Source: Paraburkholderia caledonica NBRC 102488 (GTDB lineage: Bacteria; Pseudomonadota; Gammaproteobacteria; Burkholderiales; Burkholderiaceae). Taken from it: 64,000 nt of DNA. The position numbers were made by a program, and so were the translations under genes. The stretch covers positions 1-64,000 of the forward strand of contig NZ_BAYE01000010.1 in assembly GCF_000685095.1 (NCBI RefSeq), written 5' to 3'. Below the pieces are notes generated by a model. The model ran no database searches and had not been told where the DNA came from. It saw only the letters and a program-made list of their open reading frames with translations. Of the stretch, positions 43,006 to 53,600 are shown in pieces (position 1 is the stretch's first letter; each line of letters opens with the position of its first letter).

Positions 43006-43487
43006 AAATTGCCGCGCAGGTAATCGTTTTCATAGCTGTGTCTCCGCGGAAAATCATTATGCTTTTCACACGAAATTCATTTTAGTTTCGATTGCATTTA
43101 CCGGTGATTGAGTAGTTCACAGGTAATTCGGCGCCGCGGGGCAAATGGACGGCTACCGCCCAACATTCAAAATTGTTTCAGTAATGAAGCATTTTCGCCC
43201 ATGCATTTTCTACCCGATGCCAAAGCTGGAGCAGTAAGTCTTGCGGTCTGTGCGTTGCCGCACCGTCAAGGCTGGGACGCGGCACTGAGGTCGCTCCGGT
43301 TTAACCCGGAATTGCAGTGCGTCAAATTGTCTTTCCGCGTTTTATGAAATCGGTATCAATAAAAAGCACTTGCCGTATTTAATTTCGATTGTTAATCTGA
43401 ACGCGTTTAGAGGTATCCCTCAATAGGTCTTAGTCGATAGACGGCGCAATGACTTGAATACTGCTAACGGTTCCGTAGAGGATTGAT
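43006..43487. other. AT-rich intergenic region
   Basis: This is 482 bases of clearly lower GC than the flanks. It lies between the MFS remnant and the YodC-like gene. No recognisable gene. The AT-rich stretch 43350-43420 probably carries the promoter of the YodC-like gene. The base composition and the neighbouring deleted transporter suggest a rearranged spot. Confidence 0.5.
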
Positions 43488-43757
43488 ATGCTGACCGCTA
43501 CCATTGACACGCTTACACCGCCTCCCGCCCGGTTCTCAATCGGCGACGTGGTCACGTTGAAAGACGGCGGCCCGCGCATGACTGTTACGTATGCGGGTCC
43601 GGTGGCGCTCAATCCCGGCGACTGGCTGATCTGCGAGTGGTTCGACGACCACGGCGAACTGCGCCGCGAAGTATTCGCGCCCTCCAGCGTGCGCGCGGAG
43701 CCGCGTTCCATTCCAGCCGGTTCCGTGCAGTGGAACCGGATCGGCCGCGCGGCATAA
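43488..43757 (+). CDS. YodC family protein (DUF2158)
   Basis: An 89-residue protein. The core FSIGDVVTLKDGGPRMTVTY, then WLICEWFDDHGELRREVF, matches the DUF2158/YodC family: small, widespread, of unknown function. The family is usually about 60-80 residues; here an N-terminal MLTATIDTLTPPP and a C-terminal tail extend it. ATG 43488 follows AGAGGATTGAT. It converges on the immunity-family gene 50 bases away. Confidence 0.88.
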   Translation: MLTATIDTLTPPPARFSIGDVVTLKDGGPRMTVTYAGPVALNPGDWLICEWFDDHGELRREVFAPSSVRAEPRSIPAGSVQWNRIGRAA

Positions 43758-43807
43758 CGGCTGCTGTTTCTGTTTCTGGTTCTGCTCCTGCTGCCGCTTT
43801 CCCGGGC

Positions 43808-44119
43808 TTAGTCCTGTGAACCATTCCGCGTTGTGCTGCGCCGTTGCACGTGCAGCAACAGCGCGGACGAAAACGCGCGCATGCGCACCAGCTTGCGTTT
43901 TTCCTCCACGTCGCCCGCAAGGTTCTTCGGCGGGTTCGGCTGCAACGACCAGTAAAGCGCGAGCAGCCATCCAAGAACGGTCCACCCAAGGCACGCGTTG
44001 AATAGCGCGAGCGTCAGCACGTCGACGCGTTTGCGCCGGTCGGCCAGAATCGCCGGCAGGAAATACAGCGCCGGCGCGATCATCACGGCGATGATCTGAA
44101 CGACGACCTTGTCATTCAT
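43808..44119 (-). CDS. Superinfection immunity protein family membrane protein
   Basis: A 103-residue protein. Two hydrophobic helices span about residues 7-26 (VQIIAVMIAPALYFLPAILA) and 36-58. The sequence ALYFLPAILADRRKRVDVLT and FNACLGWTVLGWLLALYWSL match the family named after the phage T4 Imm protein (Pfam PF14373, from memory), which blocks DNA entry of a second phage. Host chromosomal copies are common and mostly untested. There is no prophage around it, so a housekeeping role is also possible. Confidence 0.8.
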   Translation of the reverse strand: MNDKVVVQIIAVMIAPALYFLPAILADRRKRVDVLTLALFNACLGWTVLGWLLALYWSLQPNPPKNLAGDVEEKRKLVRMRAFSSALLLHVQRRSTTRNGSQD

Positions 44120-44411
44120 ATGTCGCCTCCCGAAATACGGCTCGCCTCGCGGCGACCAAGGGTCAACGCTCCGCTTACTGCGCGAGCCCGCACACGCAGT
44201 TCATTCACTAATTGTCGCGCGATTGTCTGACGCGTGCAGCCTGAATGAAAGCCTCGCGATGCAGACGCCAGTCGCGCACGCCGCCGTCCAGCAGTCCGAC
44301 AGCACTCGATACACCACACCGACGTGCGACGAGGACTTCAGCACCGCGGGCTTCAGGACTATCATGTTCGTTTCGCTCGAACGAAACCGAACCCTGTTAC
44401 GGACAGCCATC

Positions 44412-45875
<1,464 letters not shown>

Positions 45876-45959
45876 CCTTTTTTGCCGGCCTGTTGCGTCT
45901 CCCGTTCCGCTTGCATTGCGATTATTGCGTTGCCATTACTAACTAGCGCCCCGATTCGA

Positions 45960-47063
45960 ATGACCGACAAAGAGCTCGCTGGATCCACCACGCCCCGCAT
46001 TGCGGCCGATCAACTACACGCCTTCGTCCGGGCGATCTGGGAGCAGGCGGGCAGCGCGCCACGCGAAGCCGAACTGGTCGCGGATCATCTGGTTGGAGCG
46101 AACCTGACCGGGCACGACTCGCACGGCGTCGGCATGATTCCGCGCTACGTGGCGTCGCTTGCCGACGGGCAGCTGCAACTGAACCTGCATGCCGACGTCG
46201 TAAAAGACGCGGGTGCCGTACTCACGGTCGAAGGCCACAAAGGCTTCGGGCAGGTAGTCGCGTTCGAGGCGATGGAAGAGGGTATCGCGCGAGCCCAGCG
46301 CATTGGCATCTGCGCAGTCGGGCTGCGCGATGCGCATCATATCGGCCGCATCGGTCATTGGGCCGAGCAATGCGCGCGAGCGGGGCTCGTGTCGTTCCAC
46401 TTCGTCAATGTGGCGGGCGACCCGCTCGTCGCACCGTTTGGCGGCGCGGACCGCCGCATCGGCACTAACCCGTTTTGCGCGGCTTATCCGCGGCCCGGCA
46501 AGCCGCCGCTCGTGCTCGACTTCGCGACGAGCACGGTTGCGTACGGCAAGACGCGCGTCGCTTACAACCAGGGCAAGCAGGTGCCGCCGGGCGCGTTGAT
46601 CGACCATGAAGGCGTGCCGACGGCCGATCCCAAAGTGATGCACGAGGAGCCGTTCGGTTCGCTGACGCCGTTCGGCGGCCATAAGGGTTTCGGACTTGCC
46701 GCCATGTGCGAGATATTCAGCGGCGCGCTGGCGGGCGGCTTCACCACGCACGCGGACACGCTCGGCACCACGAACGCAATCATCAATTGCATGCTGTCGG
46801 TCATCATCGACCCGGCGGCGTTCGACGCCCCTGATGCGCAAGCAGAAGCCGACGCGTTTATCGCGTGGGTGAAAGCCTCACCGCTCGCTGCGGGCGTCGA
46901 TCATATCTACGAGCCTGGCGAGCCCGAGCGCGTGACGCGCGCGGAGCGCGAAGCCCAAGGCATCCCGGTCGATGCCGCCACATGGACGCAAATCTGCACG
47001 GCTGCGCTCGCTGTCGGCATGCACGCCGACCAGGTCGCACGCTGGTCGGCGTTGCTCAAATAG
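45960..47063 (+). CDS. Ldh family oxidoreductase (malate/L-lactate dehydrogenase type 2)
   Basis: A 367-residue protein of the NAD(P)-dependent Ldh_2 family (YlbC, DpkA, ComC types). The motif GHDSHGVGMIPRYV (residues 51-64) contains the catalytic histidine region. AHHIGRIGHWAEQCA and FGGADRRIGTNPFC follow the family pattern. Members reduce 2-keto acids or cyclic imino acids. It lies 84 bases after the M20 peptidase on the same strand, so a shared pathway is possible (peptide hydrolysis then keto- or imino-acid reduction), but this is inference. Confidence 0.9.
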   Translation: MTDKELAGSTTPRIAADQLHAFVRAIWEQAGSAPREAELVADHLVGANLTGHDSHGVGMIPRYVASLADGQLQLNLHADVVKDAGAVLTVEGHKGFGQVVAFEAMEEGIARAQRIGICAVGLRDAHHIGRIGHWAEQCARAGLVSFHFVNVAGDPLVAPFGGADRRIGTNPFCAAYPRPGKPPLVLDFATSTVAYGKTRVAYNQGKQVPPGALIDHEGVPTADPKVMHEEPFGSLTPFGGHKGFGLAAMCEIFSGALAGGFTTHADTLGTTNAIINCMLSVIIDPAAFDAPDAQAEADAFIAWVKASPLAAGVDHIYEPGEPERVTRAEREAQGIPVDAATWTQICTAALAVGMHADQVARWSALLK

Positions 47064-47464
47064 CATCGCCTGGATAATGGGCAAATTGCCGCTTATGCAA
47101 TATAGATATTCCGTCTGTTGGACCACGAATAAAAAAATATTCGCAAGCGGCATTTTCGACTGCGTCGCCTAATCGGCGTGCCTTGCTTTTCCTTCCGAAT
47201 TCGCAGGCGAATTCCGGCATCGCTCGTCCGCTAATTGCATTGGGCGCCTGCACTCAATGTCGTGCAATGTCGCGCATCTTCGCCGCGCAAGCGTTTGCGG
47301 TGCGGCGCACGCCGGGCGGCTTTCACGTGCCGCTGTGACGCCCGTCGCGCAAGGCTTCGAGATTTCGTTGCATTGATCTGTTGGTTATCCCGCTCCCATC
47401 CGAATCCGGTCTGCTTTAGGCTCGCATTGCAATATCAGTGTTTAACCCTAAAGGACCGTTCAAA
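47064..47464. other. Upstream region of rpfF
   Basis: This is 401 bases. It carries the 18-base dyad at 47197-47214 and, near its end, probably the rpfF promoter. The first 110 bases are AT-rich. No gene was found. Confidence 0.6.
47197..47214. promoter_or_regulatory. Dyad upstream of rpfF
   Basis: GAATTCGC-AG-GCGAATTC is a perfect 8+8 inverted repeat with a 2-base spacer. It lies about 250 bases before the rpfF start codon. It may bind a regulator. The spacer is too short for an RNA hairpin loop, so a protein site is more likely than a terminator. Confidence 0.4.
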
Positions 47465-48352
47465 ATGAATCTGCATAACCACCACGCCTGCCGCCCGTTC
47501 CTCGAAGCCGGCAATCTATCGCAAGTCTCGGCTTACTACGAAGAAGGCCGCAATGTCATGTGGATGATGCTGCGCGCGCAGCCGCGTCCGTGTTTCAATC
47601 TGGATCTGGTCCACGACATTCTCGGGCTCGCGCAGGCTGCCCGAGAGTCCGGCTTGCCCATCGACTTCTGGGTGACCGGCTCGCTGATCCCCAACATTTA
47701 CAACGTGGGCGGCGACCTGGATTTCTTCGCCGATGCAATTCGCTCGGGCAAGCGTCAGGCGCTGATTGCATACGCACGTGCGTGCGTCGATTGCGTGCAT
47801 GCGGCGGCGCGCGGCTTCGATACCGGCGCGATCTCTATTGCGATGGTTGAGGGCACGGCGCTAGGCGGCGGCTTCGAGGCCGCGCTTGCACACCACTTCC
47901 TGCTCGCGCAATCGGACGCGCGCATGGGCTTTCCCGAGATCGCCTTCAATCTGTTCCCCGGCATGGGCGGCTATTCGCTCGTCGCGCGCAAGGCCGGCAT
48001 GCGTCTCGCCGAGGAACTGATCGGCGTGGGCGAACCGCACACGGCGGAATGGCATCGGGAGAAGGGTCTCGTCGACCAGTTGTTCGAACCGGGCGACGCG
48101 TATGTCGCGACCCGCACGTTCATCGACACGCTCAAGCCGAAGATGAACGGCATCCGCGCGATGTTGCGGGCGCGTCAGCGCGTGCTCCAATTGCCGCGGG
48201 CCGAATTGATGGAAATCACCGAAGATTGGGTGGACGCCGCCTTCATGATCGAAGAGAAGGACCTGGCCTTCATGGAGCGGCTCGTGACGCTGCAAAACCG
48301 CCGCACGGCCAACTTGCGGCAGACCGCTGCCAGCGCGGCCAATTTCGGCTGA
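47465..48352 (+). CDS. rpfF: DSF/BDSF synthase RpfF (crotonase family)
   Basis: A 295-residue crotonase-fold enzyme that matches RpfF of Burkholderia. There it makes cis-2-dodecenoic acid (BDSF) from a 3-hydroxyacyl-ACP by dehydration and thioester cleavage. YEEGRNVMWMMLRAQPRPCF, IDFWVTGSLIPNIYNVGGDL and GAISIAMVEGTALGGGFEAA are diagnostic. The two catalytic glutamates are Glu138 (GGGFEAA) and Glu158 (FPEIAFN), 20 residues apart as in Xanthomonas RpfF. ATG 47465 follows AAAGGACCGTTCAAA. Its receptor gene converges on it 52 bases away. Confidence 0.95.
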   Translation: MNLHNHHACRPFLEAGNLSQVSAYYEEGRNVMWMMLRAQPRPCFNLDLVHDILGLAQAARESGLPIDFWVTGSLIPNIYNVGGDLDFFADAIRSGKRQALIAYARACVDCVHAAARGFDTGAISIAMVEGTALGGGFEAALAHHFLLAQSDARMGFPEIAFNLFPGMGGYSLVARKAGMRLAEELIGVGEPHTAEWHREKGLVDQLFEPGDAYVATRTFIDTLKPKMNGIRAMLRARQRVLQLPRAELMEITEDWVDAAFMIEEKDLAFMERLVTLQNRRTANLRQTAASAANFG

Positions 48353-48404
48353 CTCGATCCACCCGCGGCCGAAGTGCGCCCGTTGCGACACGCAGGCCGC
48401 AAGC

Positions 48405-50408
48405 TCAGGCGATCAGCCTGAGCTTCTGCCTGTCCTGCAACCAGCGCTCGAAGTCGGCGGCCGGCATTGGGTGAGCGTACAGATAACCCTGCACGTATTC
48501 GACACCCAGCCCTTTCATGAATGTCTCTTCGGACTCGGTTTCGATTCCTTCGGCGACGACCTTGAAATCGAGTTCCTGCGCAACCACCACCATGGAGCGG
48601 ACCAGTGCTTGCGCTTTTGTGTCGGCGTTGATTGAACGCACGAAGCTGCGATCGAGCTTGATTACATCGAGCGGAATGCGGCCCAACTGCGATAGCGACG
48701 AATAGCCGGTGCCGAAGTCGTCCAGATGCACTTGCGCGCCCAGTTGACGGAACTGCTTGATCAGGTCGATGGCTGCGGCTTCGTCCTCGATCAGGCAGCT
48801 CTCGGTGAGTTCCACGTCGACGAGACATGGTTCGAGCTTCGCCTGCTGAAGCGCTTCGGTGAAGTGGCGTACTACCGCCGTATCCACCAGTTGCCGCGCC
48901 GACACATTGATCGCGATGCGCAGGTTGTAGCCGTCCGCTTGCCATTTGGCCGCCTGTTTCGCAGCCGTTTGCATGACCCAGCGGCCGAGCACGCCGATCA
49001 AGCCGGACTCTTCGGCATAACGAATGAACTCTGCCGGCATGATCTGCCCGCGTTCCGGCGAATTCCAGCGTACCAGCGCTTCCACGCCCTGCACCGCGCC
49101 GGTCGAAAGCAGCAGCTTGGGTTGATAGTGCAGCGTCAGCTGGCCATCTTCGAGGCCGCGCCGCAGGTTCGTGTCGAGCCACATGTACTCGGCGACCTTG
49201 CGGTTCATCTCCGGCGAAAACACACGGTGCGTGCGTTTGCCTTCGTCTTTCGCGACGTACATGGCCGTATCGGCCGAGCGGATCAGCGACTCCAGGTTGT
49301 CGCCGTGTTCCGGATAACGTGCAATGCCGATCGAGCAGCCCGTATAGACTTCGACGAGGCCGAGGCTGAACGGCGTGCGCATGCGTTCGAGGATGCGCTG
49401 CGCGGTCGCCTCCAGTTCATGCGCCGTGCCTGTTGCCGCGAGCACGATGAACTCGTCGCCGCCGAGCCGCGCGAGTGTATCGCCTTCGTTCAGGCACATG
49501 CCGATCGCGGCCGACACGTCGCGGATCAGACGGTCGCCGAACACGTGCCCGTAGTGATCGTTGACCTTCTTGAAGTTATCCAGATCGAGAAAAAGCACGC
49601 CCACCGATTCGCCCGGCGCCGTCTCCTCGATCGCAGTGCGGATCTTGTCCTGAATCGCATTGCGATTGGGCAGGCCGGTGAGCGAATCCGTGTTGGCAAG
49701 TTGCGTGAGACGCTCCTGTGCAAGGCGTTCCTCGGTGATGTCCGTGCCCGAGCAGATCAGGTACTGCTCATCTACGCCGCTGCCGCTTTGCACGAACTTG
49801 TTGCGAAAGAGAAAGAGCCGTTCGCCGTGGAGTGTCTTGATGCGCCGTTCGACTTCGTACGACACGCCGCGATTGAAGAAGCCCGCAATGTTCTGGCTCG
49901 ACGCCGCGCCGTCTTCCGATGACATGAAAAGCGCCCACACATTGCGCCCGACAATGTTCTCTTCCTTGACACCCGTGAGTTCTTCGGCCAGCCGGTTAAA
50001 GCGCTGGATTCGCCCGTGCCGGTCGACGATCACGACAACCGAATTCACTTCGGACACGACCTGCTCGGCGAACGACAAGCCATGCATCAGATCTCGCGCG
50101 ACAGATTCGGTGTCGTCATAAGCCGACGCGGTGCCGGCCCAACTGCCGCTGTTGATCTTTCTGCCGACGAGGTGCAAACGCAGAGGCTCGCCGAAGAGCC
50201 GCACGTCGAGAACCAGGTGAGACGTAATGCCAGTGAGGCAACGAATTTGCGATGCCTGCTGAGGATTGAGCGGAATGGCAACATTGGCTGGCATATCGCC
50301 AGTGACTGGTGTCAGTTCGAGCGCGTTGCTGTCGCTCGACAGACGCCAGCAAGGGCTGCTTGTGCCGAACTGCGCAAAAAGCACCTGCTCGTGATGGTCG
50401 TCATTCAT
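48405..50408 (-). CDS. rpfR: BDSF receptor RpfR: PAS-GGDEF-EAL cyclic-di-GMP enzyme
   Basis: A 667-residue protein with the RpfR layout. The N-terminal RpfF-interaction region is about residues 1-95, the PAS domain about 110-225 (VVIVDRHGRIQRFNRLAEEL), the GGDEF domain about 240-395, and the EAL domain about 415-665. GGDEF (316-320), EAL (443-445) and DDFGTGYSS (563-571) are intact. In Burkholderia cenocepacia BDSF binds the PAS domain and raises phosphodiesterase activity. No RxxD inhibition site precedes GGDEF. ATG 50408 (MNDDHHEQ) is preferred to an upstream frame. Its neighbour rpfF makes the ligand. Confidence 0.95.
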   Translation of the reverse strand: MNDDHHEQVLFAQFGTSSPCWRLSSDSNALELTPVTGDMPANVAIPLNPQQASQIRCLTGITSHLVLDVRLFGEPLRLHLVGRKINSGSWAGTASAYDDTESVARDLMHGLSFAEQVVSEVNSVVVIVDRHGRIQRFNRLAEELTGVKEENIVGRNVWALFMSSEDGAASSQNIAGFFNRGVSYEVERRIKTLHGERLFLFRNKFVQSGSGVDEQYLICSGTDITEERLAQERLTQLANTDSLTGLPNRNAIQDKIRTAIEETAPGESVGVLFLDLDNFKKVNDHYGHVFGDRLIRDVSAAIGMCLNEGDTLARLGGDEFIVLAATGTAHELEATAQRILERMRTPFSLGLVEVYTGCSIGIARYPEHGDNLESLIRSADTAMYVAKDEGKRTHRVFSPEMNRKVAEYMWLDTNLRRGLEDGQLTLHYQPKLLLSTGAVQGVEALVRWNSPERGQIMPAEFIRYAEESGLIGVLGRWVMQTAAKQAAKWQADGYNLRIAINVSARQLVDTAVVRHFTEALQQAKLEPCLVDVELTESCLIEDEAAAIDLIKQFRQLGAQVHLDDFGTGYSSLSQLGRIPLDVIKLDRSFVRSINADTKAQALVRSMVVVAQELDFKVVAEGIETESEETFMKGLGVEYVQGYLYAHPMPAADFERWLQDRQKLRLIA

Positions 50409-50612
50409 GGGATCCCCGGGCGGTGTGCCGTTTCGGCCTGATGGCGGATGACGGCAGACAGTCTCATCATACTTAAAGACGGCCCATTGTAGCGAAGCGG
50501 CTGAAATCCGGGCCATAAACATGAAAGGTTCGTGGTTTGGCCGGACAGCTCGCGTCGGTAAAAAAGCGCGGGTAAAGATGCTCCGCCAGGCAGTCTTTAC
50601 GGATGTGGAGCG

Positions 50613-53600
50613 TCAGAACCGGCGGGTGAGCCAACTGCGCGCGCGCTCGCGCTCTGTCGGGCTCGCCTCGACCGACGGGTCGAACCAGAACGCGCCCGCT
50701 GCGAGCGTCGCGATAACGACGCCGTCGCGGTATAGCACACGATTGCCGGCGACGGCCGGAACGCGTTCCCCGACCAGCAGGGTGCCCACCAGATTGAGCG
50801 GATCGGTGCCGCCGACGCACACAAAAGCACCATCGTTCGCATGCCGTCGAACCTCGCGCAACAACGGGATTGCTTCGGGCAACGCGAACTGTTCGCCAGC
50901 GAGTCCATTGACGAAGCGTCCGCCGCGGATCACGCCGCGCGCTTCGAGCCGCTGATAGACGCGCAGCAGATCGCGCCATGGCGGCAGCCAGTCGGCTTCG
51001 CGTTCGAGCACGCGCCAGAACACGACGCCGTAGCGCCGCAGCAACGTCATCGCGACATGTTCGAGCGTGTCGGCTGGCAACTGACGGCGCCGTTGCTGCT
51101 GCGGCCGGTCCGGTTGCGTGGCGAGTTCGTCATTCGTGGCACCGGAAGGGTGCCGGTTGACGAGCGCCCAGCGTCCCGCGTCGTCCATTCCGCCGATCAG
51201 CGCGCCCAATCCCGCACTCGATCTTGCGCGCCGGCTGCCCGAATACGCGTTGCGCTTCGCTGCCGGTTTGAGCAGCGCGCGCAGGCCCGCGAAACTGTCG
51301 GAGTTGACGAGACCGGCCGCCACCAGTTCGCCCAGCGCGTTCTCCAGTTCGATCCGCAATACGCGAAGTTCGTGCAGCAGTTCGTCGAAGAACATCGCGC
51401 CGTGTTGCGATAGCGCGTCATACACAGATTGAGCGCGCGCCGATAGCTCCGGCTGCCGCTCGGAGTCGATCAGCGCGCTCCACGCACGTACCTGCGGGCG
51501 GGGCAGCAGCACGATAGGCGTGCTGCGCACCGGGCCGGCCGCGCTGCGCGAGCGCTCCGTCAAGCGCGTCCAGACGATCTTGCCCGCGCGGCACAGTTCG
51601 TCGAGCGAAGTATTCGAATAGGCCTTCACGCGCGCGGGCAGAATGTCTTCTTCCCAGGCGCTTGCTGCGGCCTCGAAGCCTTCCATCTGTTCCAGAACGG
51701 CGGCGAGCGCGTCGCGCCCCTCGCTGCGCGTGTCGGGCGTCAGGTGCTGCCATTCGAACAGGAAGCGCATGAAGTCGTGCCGTTCCACGGGCTCGATCTC
51801 GCGGCGCAACCGCTTGACGGTGTAACGGTGAATGCGCGCAAGAAGGTGGCGCTCACACCATTCCTCTTCCGATGTGTTCGGCGTGAATCGTCCGCGCATC
51901 ACATAGCCTTCCGCCTCGAGACGGCCGAGCGCCTGTTCGACCGGTGTCCGCGGCAGCTTCAGCGCGTCTGCAATCGCGTCGGCGGGCAGCGGGCCGAAAC
52001 CGGTCAGCCGGGCGCGCAGTACGTCGAGCAGCGCGTCGTCGGCGCTCCATTCGTCGGTGTAGCCTTTCGGCGCGGTGAGCGGCGGCGTGAAGCGCGCCCC
52101 ACTGTTCGTCTTGCCGCTGTTCCCGCTGCGATAGAGCGCGTCGAAACACGTCAGCCGTTCTGCGGGGAGCCACAGTGCCGCGTCGGCGGCGATCTCGAGG
52201 CGCGTCGCTCGGCCCGATTGAGCGAGCGACGCGAGCCATTCCGGCCAGCCCTCGTTGTGCTGCGCCTCAGCCTCGGTAATGCACGCAAGACCTGTCAGCG
52301 CTTCGTGCATTTCGTCGATGCTGCGTGCCTGCGGCCATGCTTCGTCGCGCACGCTCGCGATCGCGTCGGCGTCGAGCGCGCCCAGGTCGTCGGCGCTCGC
52401 CGGATCGGTCCAGCGGCGATTGAGCACGGCCTGCGTTCGGCGCTCTTCGATGGGGGCGTCGTCGAGGTACGCGTAGGGTTTTGCGTTGAGTATTTCTGCG
52501 GCAAGCGGCGAGGGCGCCGGCAGATCGCGTGCAACAAGCCGCACGTCGCCGCTTTCCATACGGCGCAGCAGCGCGAGCCAGCGCTCGCTGTCCATTGCGT
52601 CGTGCAGGCAGTCGTCGACGGTCTGATTGACTAACGGATGATGCGGCAGTTCGCGCTCGCCGACCACGTTCTCAAGACACGCGGCCTGTTCGGGAAAAAC
52701 GCTCGTCAGCAGATCTTCGCTGCGCATGCGCTGCAGTTGCGGCGCCGTTTTGCGGCCGCCGGTATAGCGCGGCAAACCGAGCGCGGTCGTCGCGTTCCAG
52801 CGCCAGCGCACGCCGAAGAGCGGCGCGTCGAGCAGGGCCTGAATCAGCAGACGCTCGGCACTATTCGAATGGAGGTAGCGCCACACTTCGTCGAGCACGA
52901 ACGAATGGCTGCCGGTCAAGGACAGCACGATCGCGTCCTCGGTGGCCGCGGCCTGCAGTTCGAAATTGAACTGGCGGCAAAAGCGCTTGCGCAGCGCGAG
53001 GCCCCACGCGCGATTCACGCGGCTGCCGAACGGCGCATGAACGACGAGCTGCGTGCCGCCTGATTCGTCGAAGAAGCGCTCCATCACCAGCGTGTCTTGC
53101 GTTGGCAGAACACCGAGGGCGGCGCGCGCCCGCGCGAGATAGTCGACGATCTGGCGCGCGGCCGCTTCGTCGAGACCGAGTTCGACGATGAGCCAGTCGA
53201 TCGCGCGTTCGAGCCGCGCGGGCATGGCGTTCGGTGCTTCAGCGGTTGCGCCCGGCGCCTGTTCCGAAGCCATCGCCTTCGAAGCGGCGTCGCTCGCCTG
53301 TGCGTTCGCGAGCGGCGTCGCCGCGTCGTCGTCGGATGCGAGCAGACGCGCGATCTGCTCGCGCAGGCGCGCTACGCCGAACGACAGTTCGTCGCTGCGG
53401 CCAGGCGCTTCGCCGAGCCAGAACGGGATGTTGGGCGGCTGCCCTTGTGCGTCCTCGACACGCACACGGCCGCTTTCGATGCGCAGAATCCGGTACGAAG
53501 CGTTGCCCAGCTGGAACACGTCGCCGGCGAGACTTTCGACCGCGAAGTCTTCGTTGACCGTGCCGATATTGACCGCCTGCGGTTCCAGCACCACCGCGTA

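Noticed and set aside
43108..43347. 79-codon plus-strand frame in the AT-rich gap
   Set aside because: No ribosome binding site and no family resemblance; the composition is that of the surrounding non-coding DNA.
48726..49922. Plus-strand frame of about 400 codons inside rpfR
   Set aside because: It is antisense to a strongly conserved multi-domain gene, and its product is an Arg/His/Ala-rich sequence without a domain.
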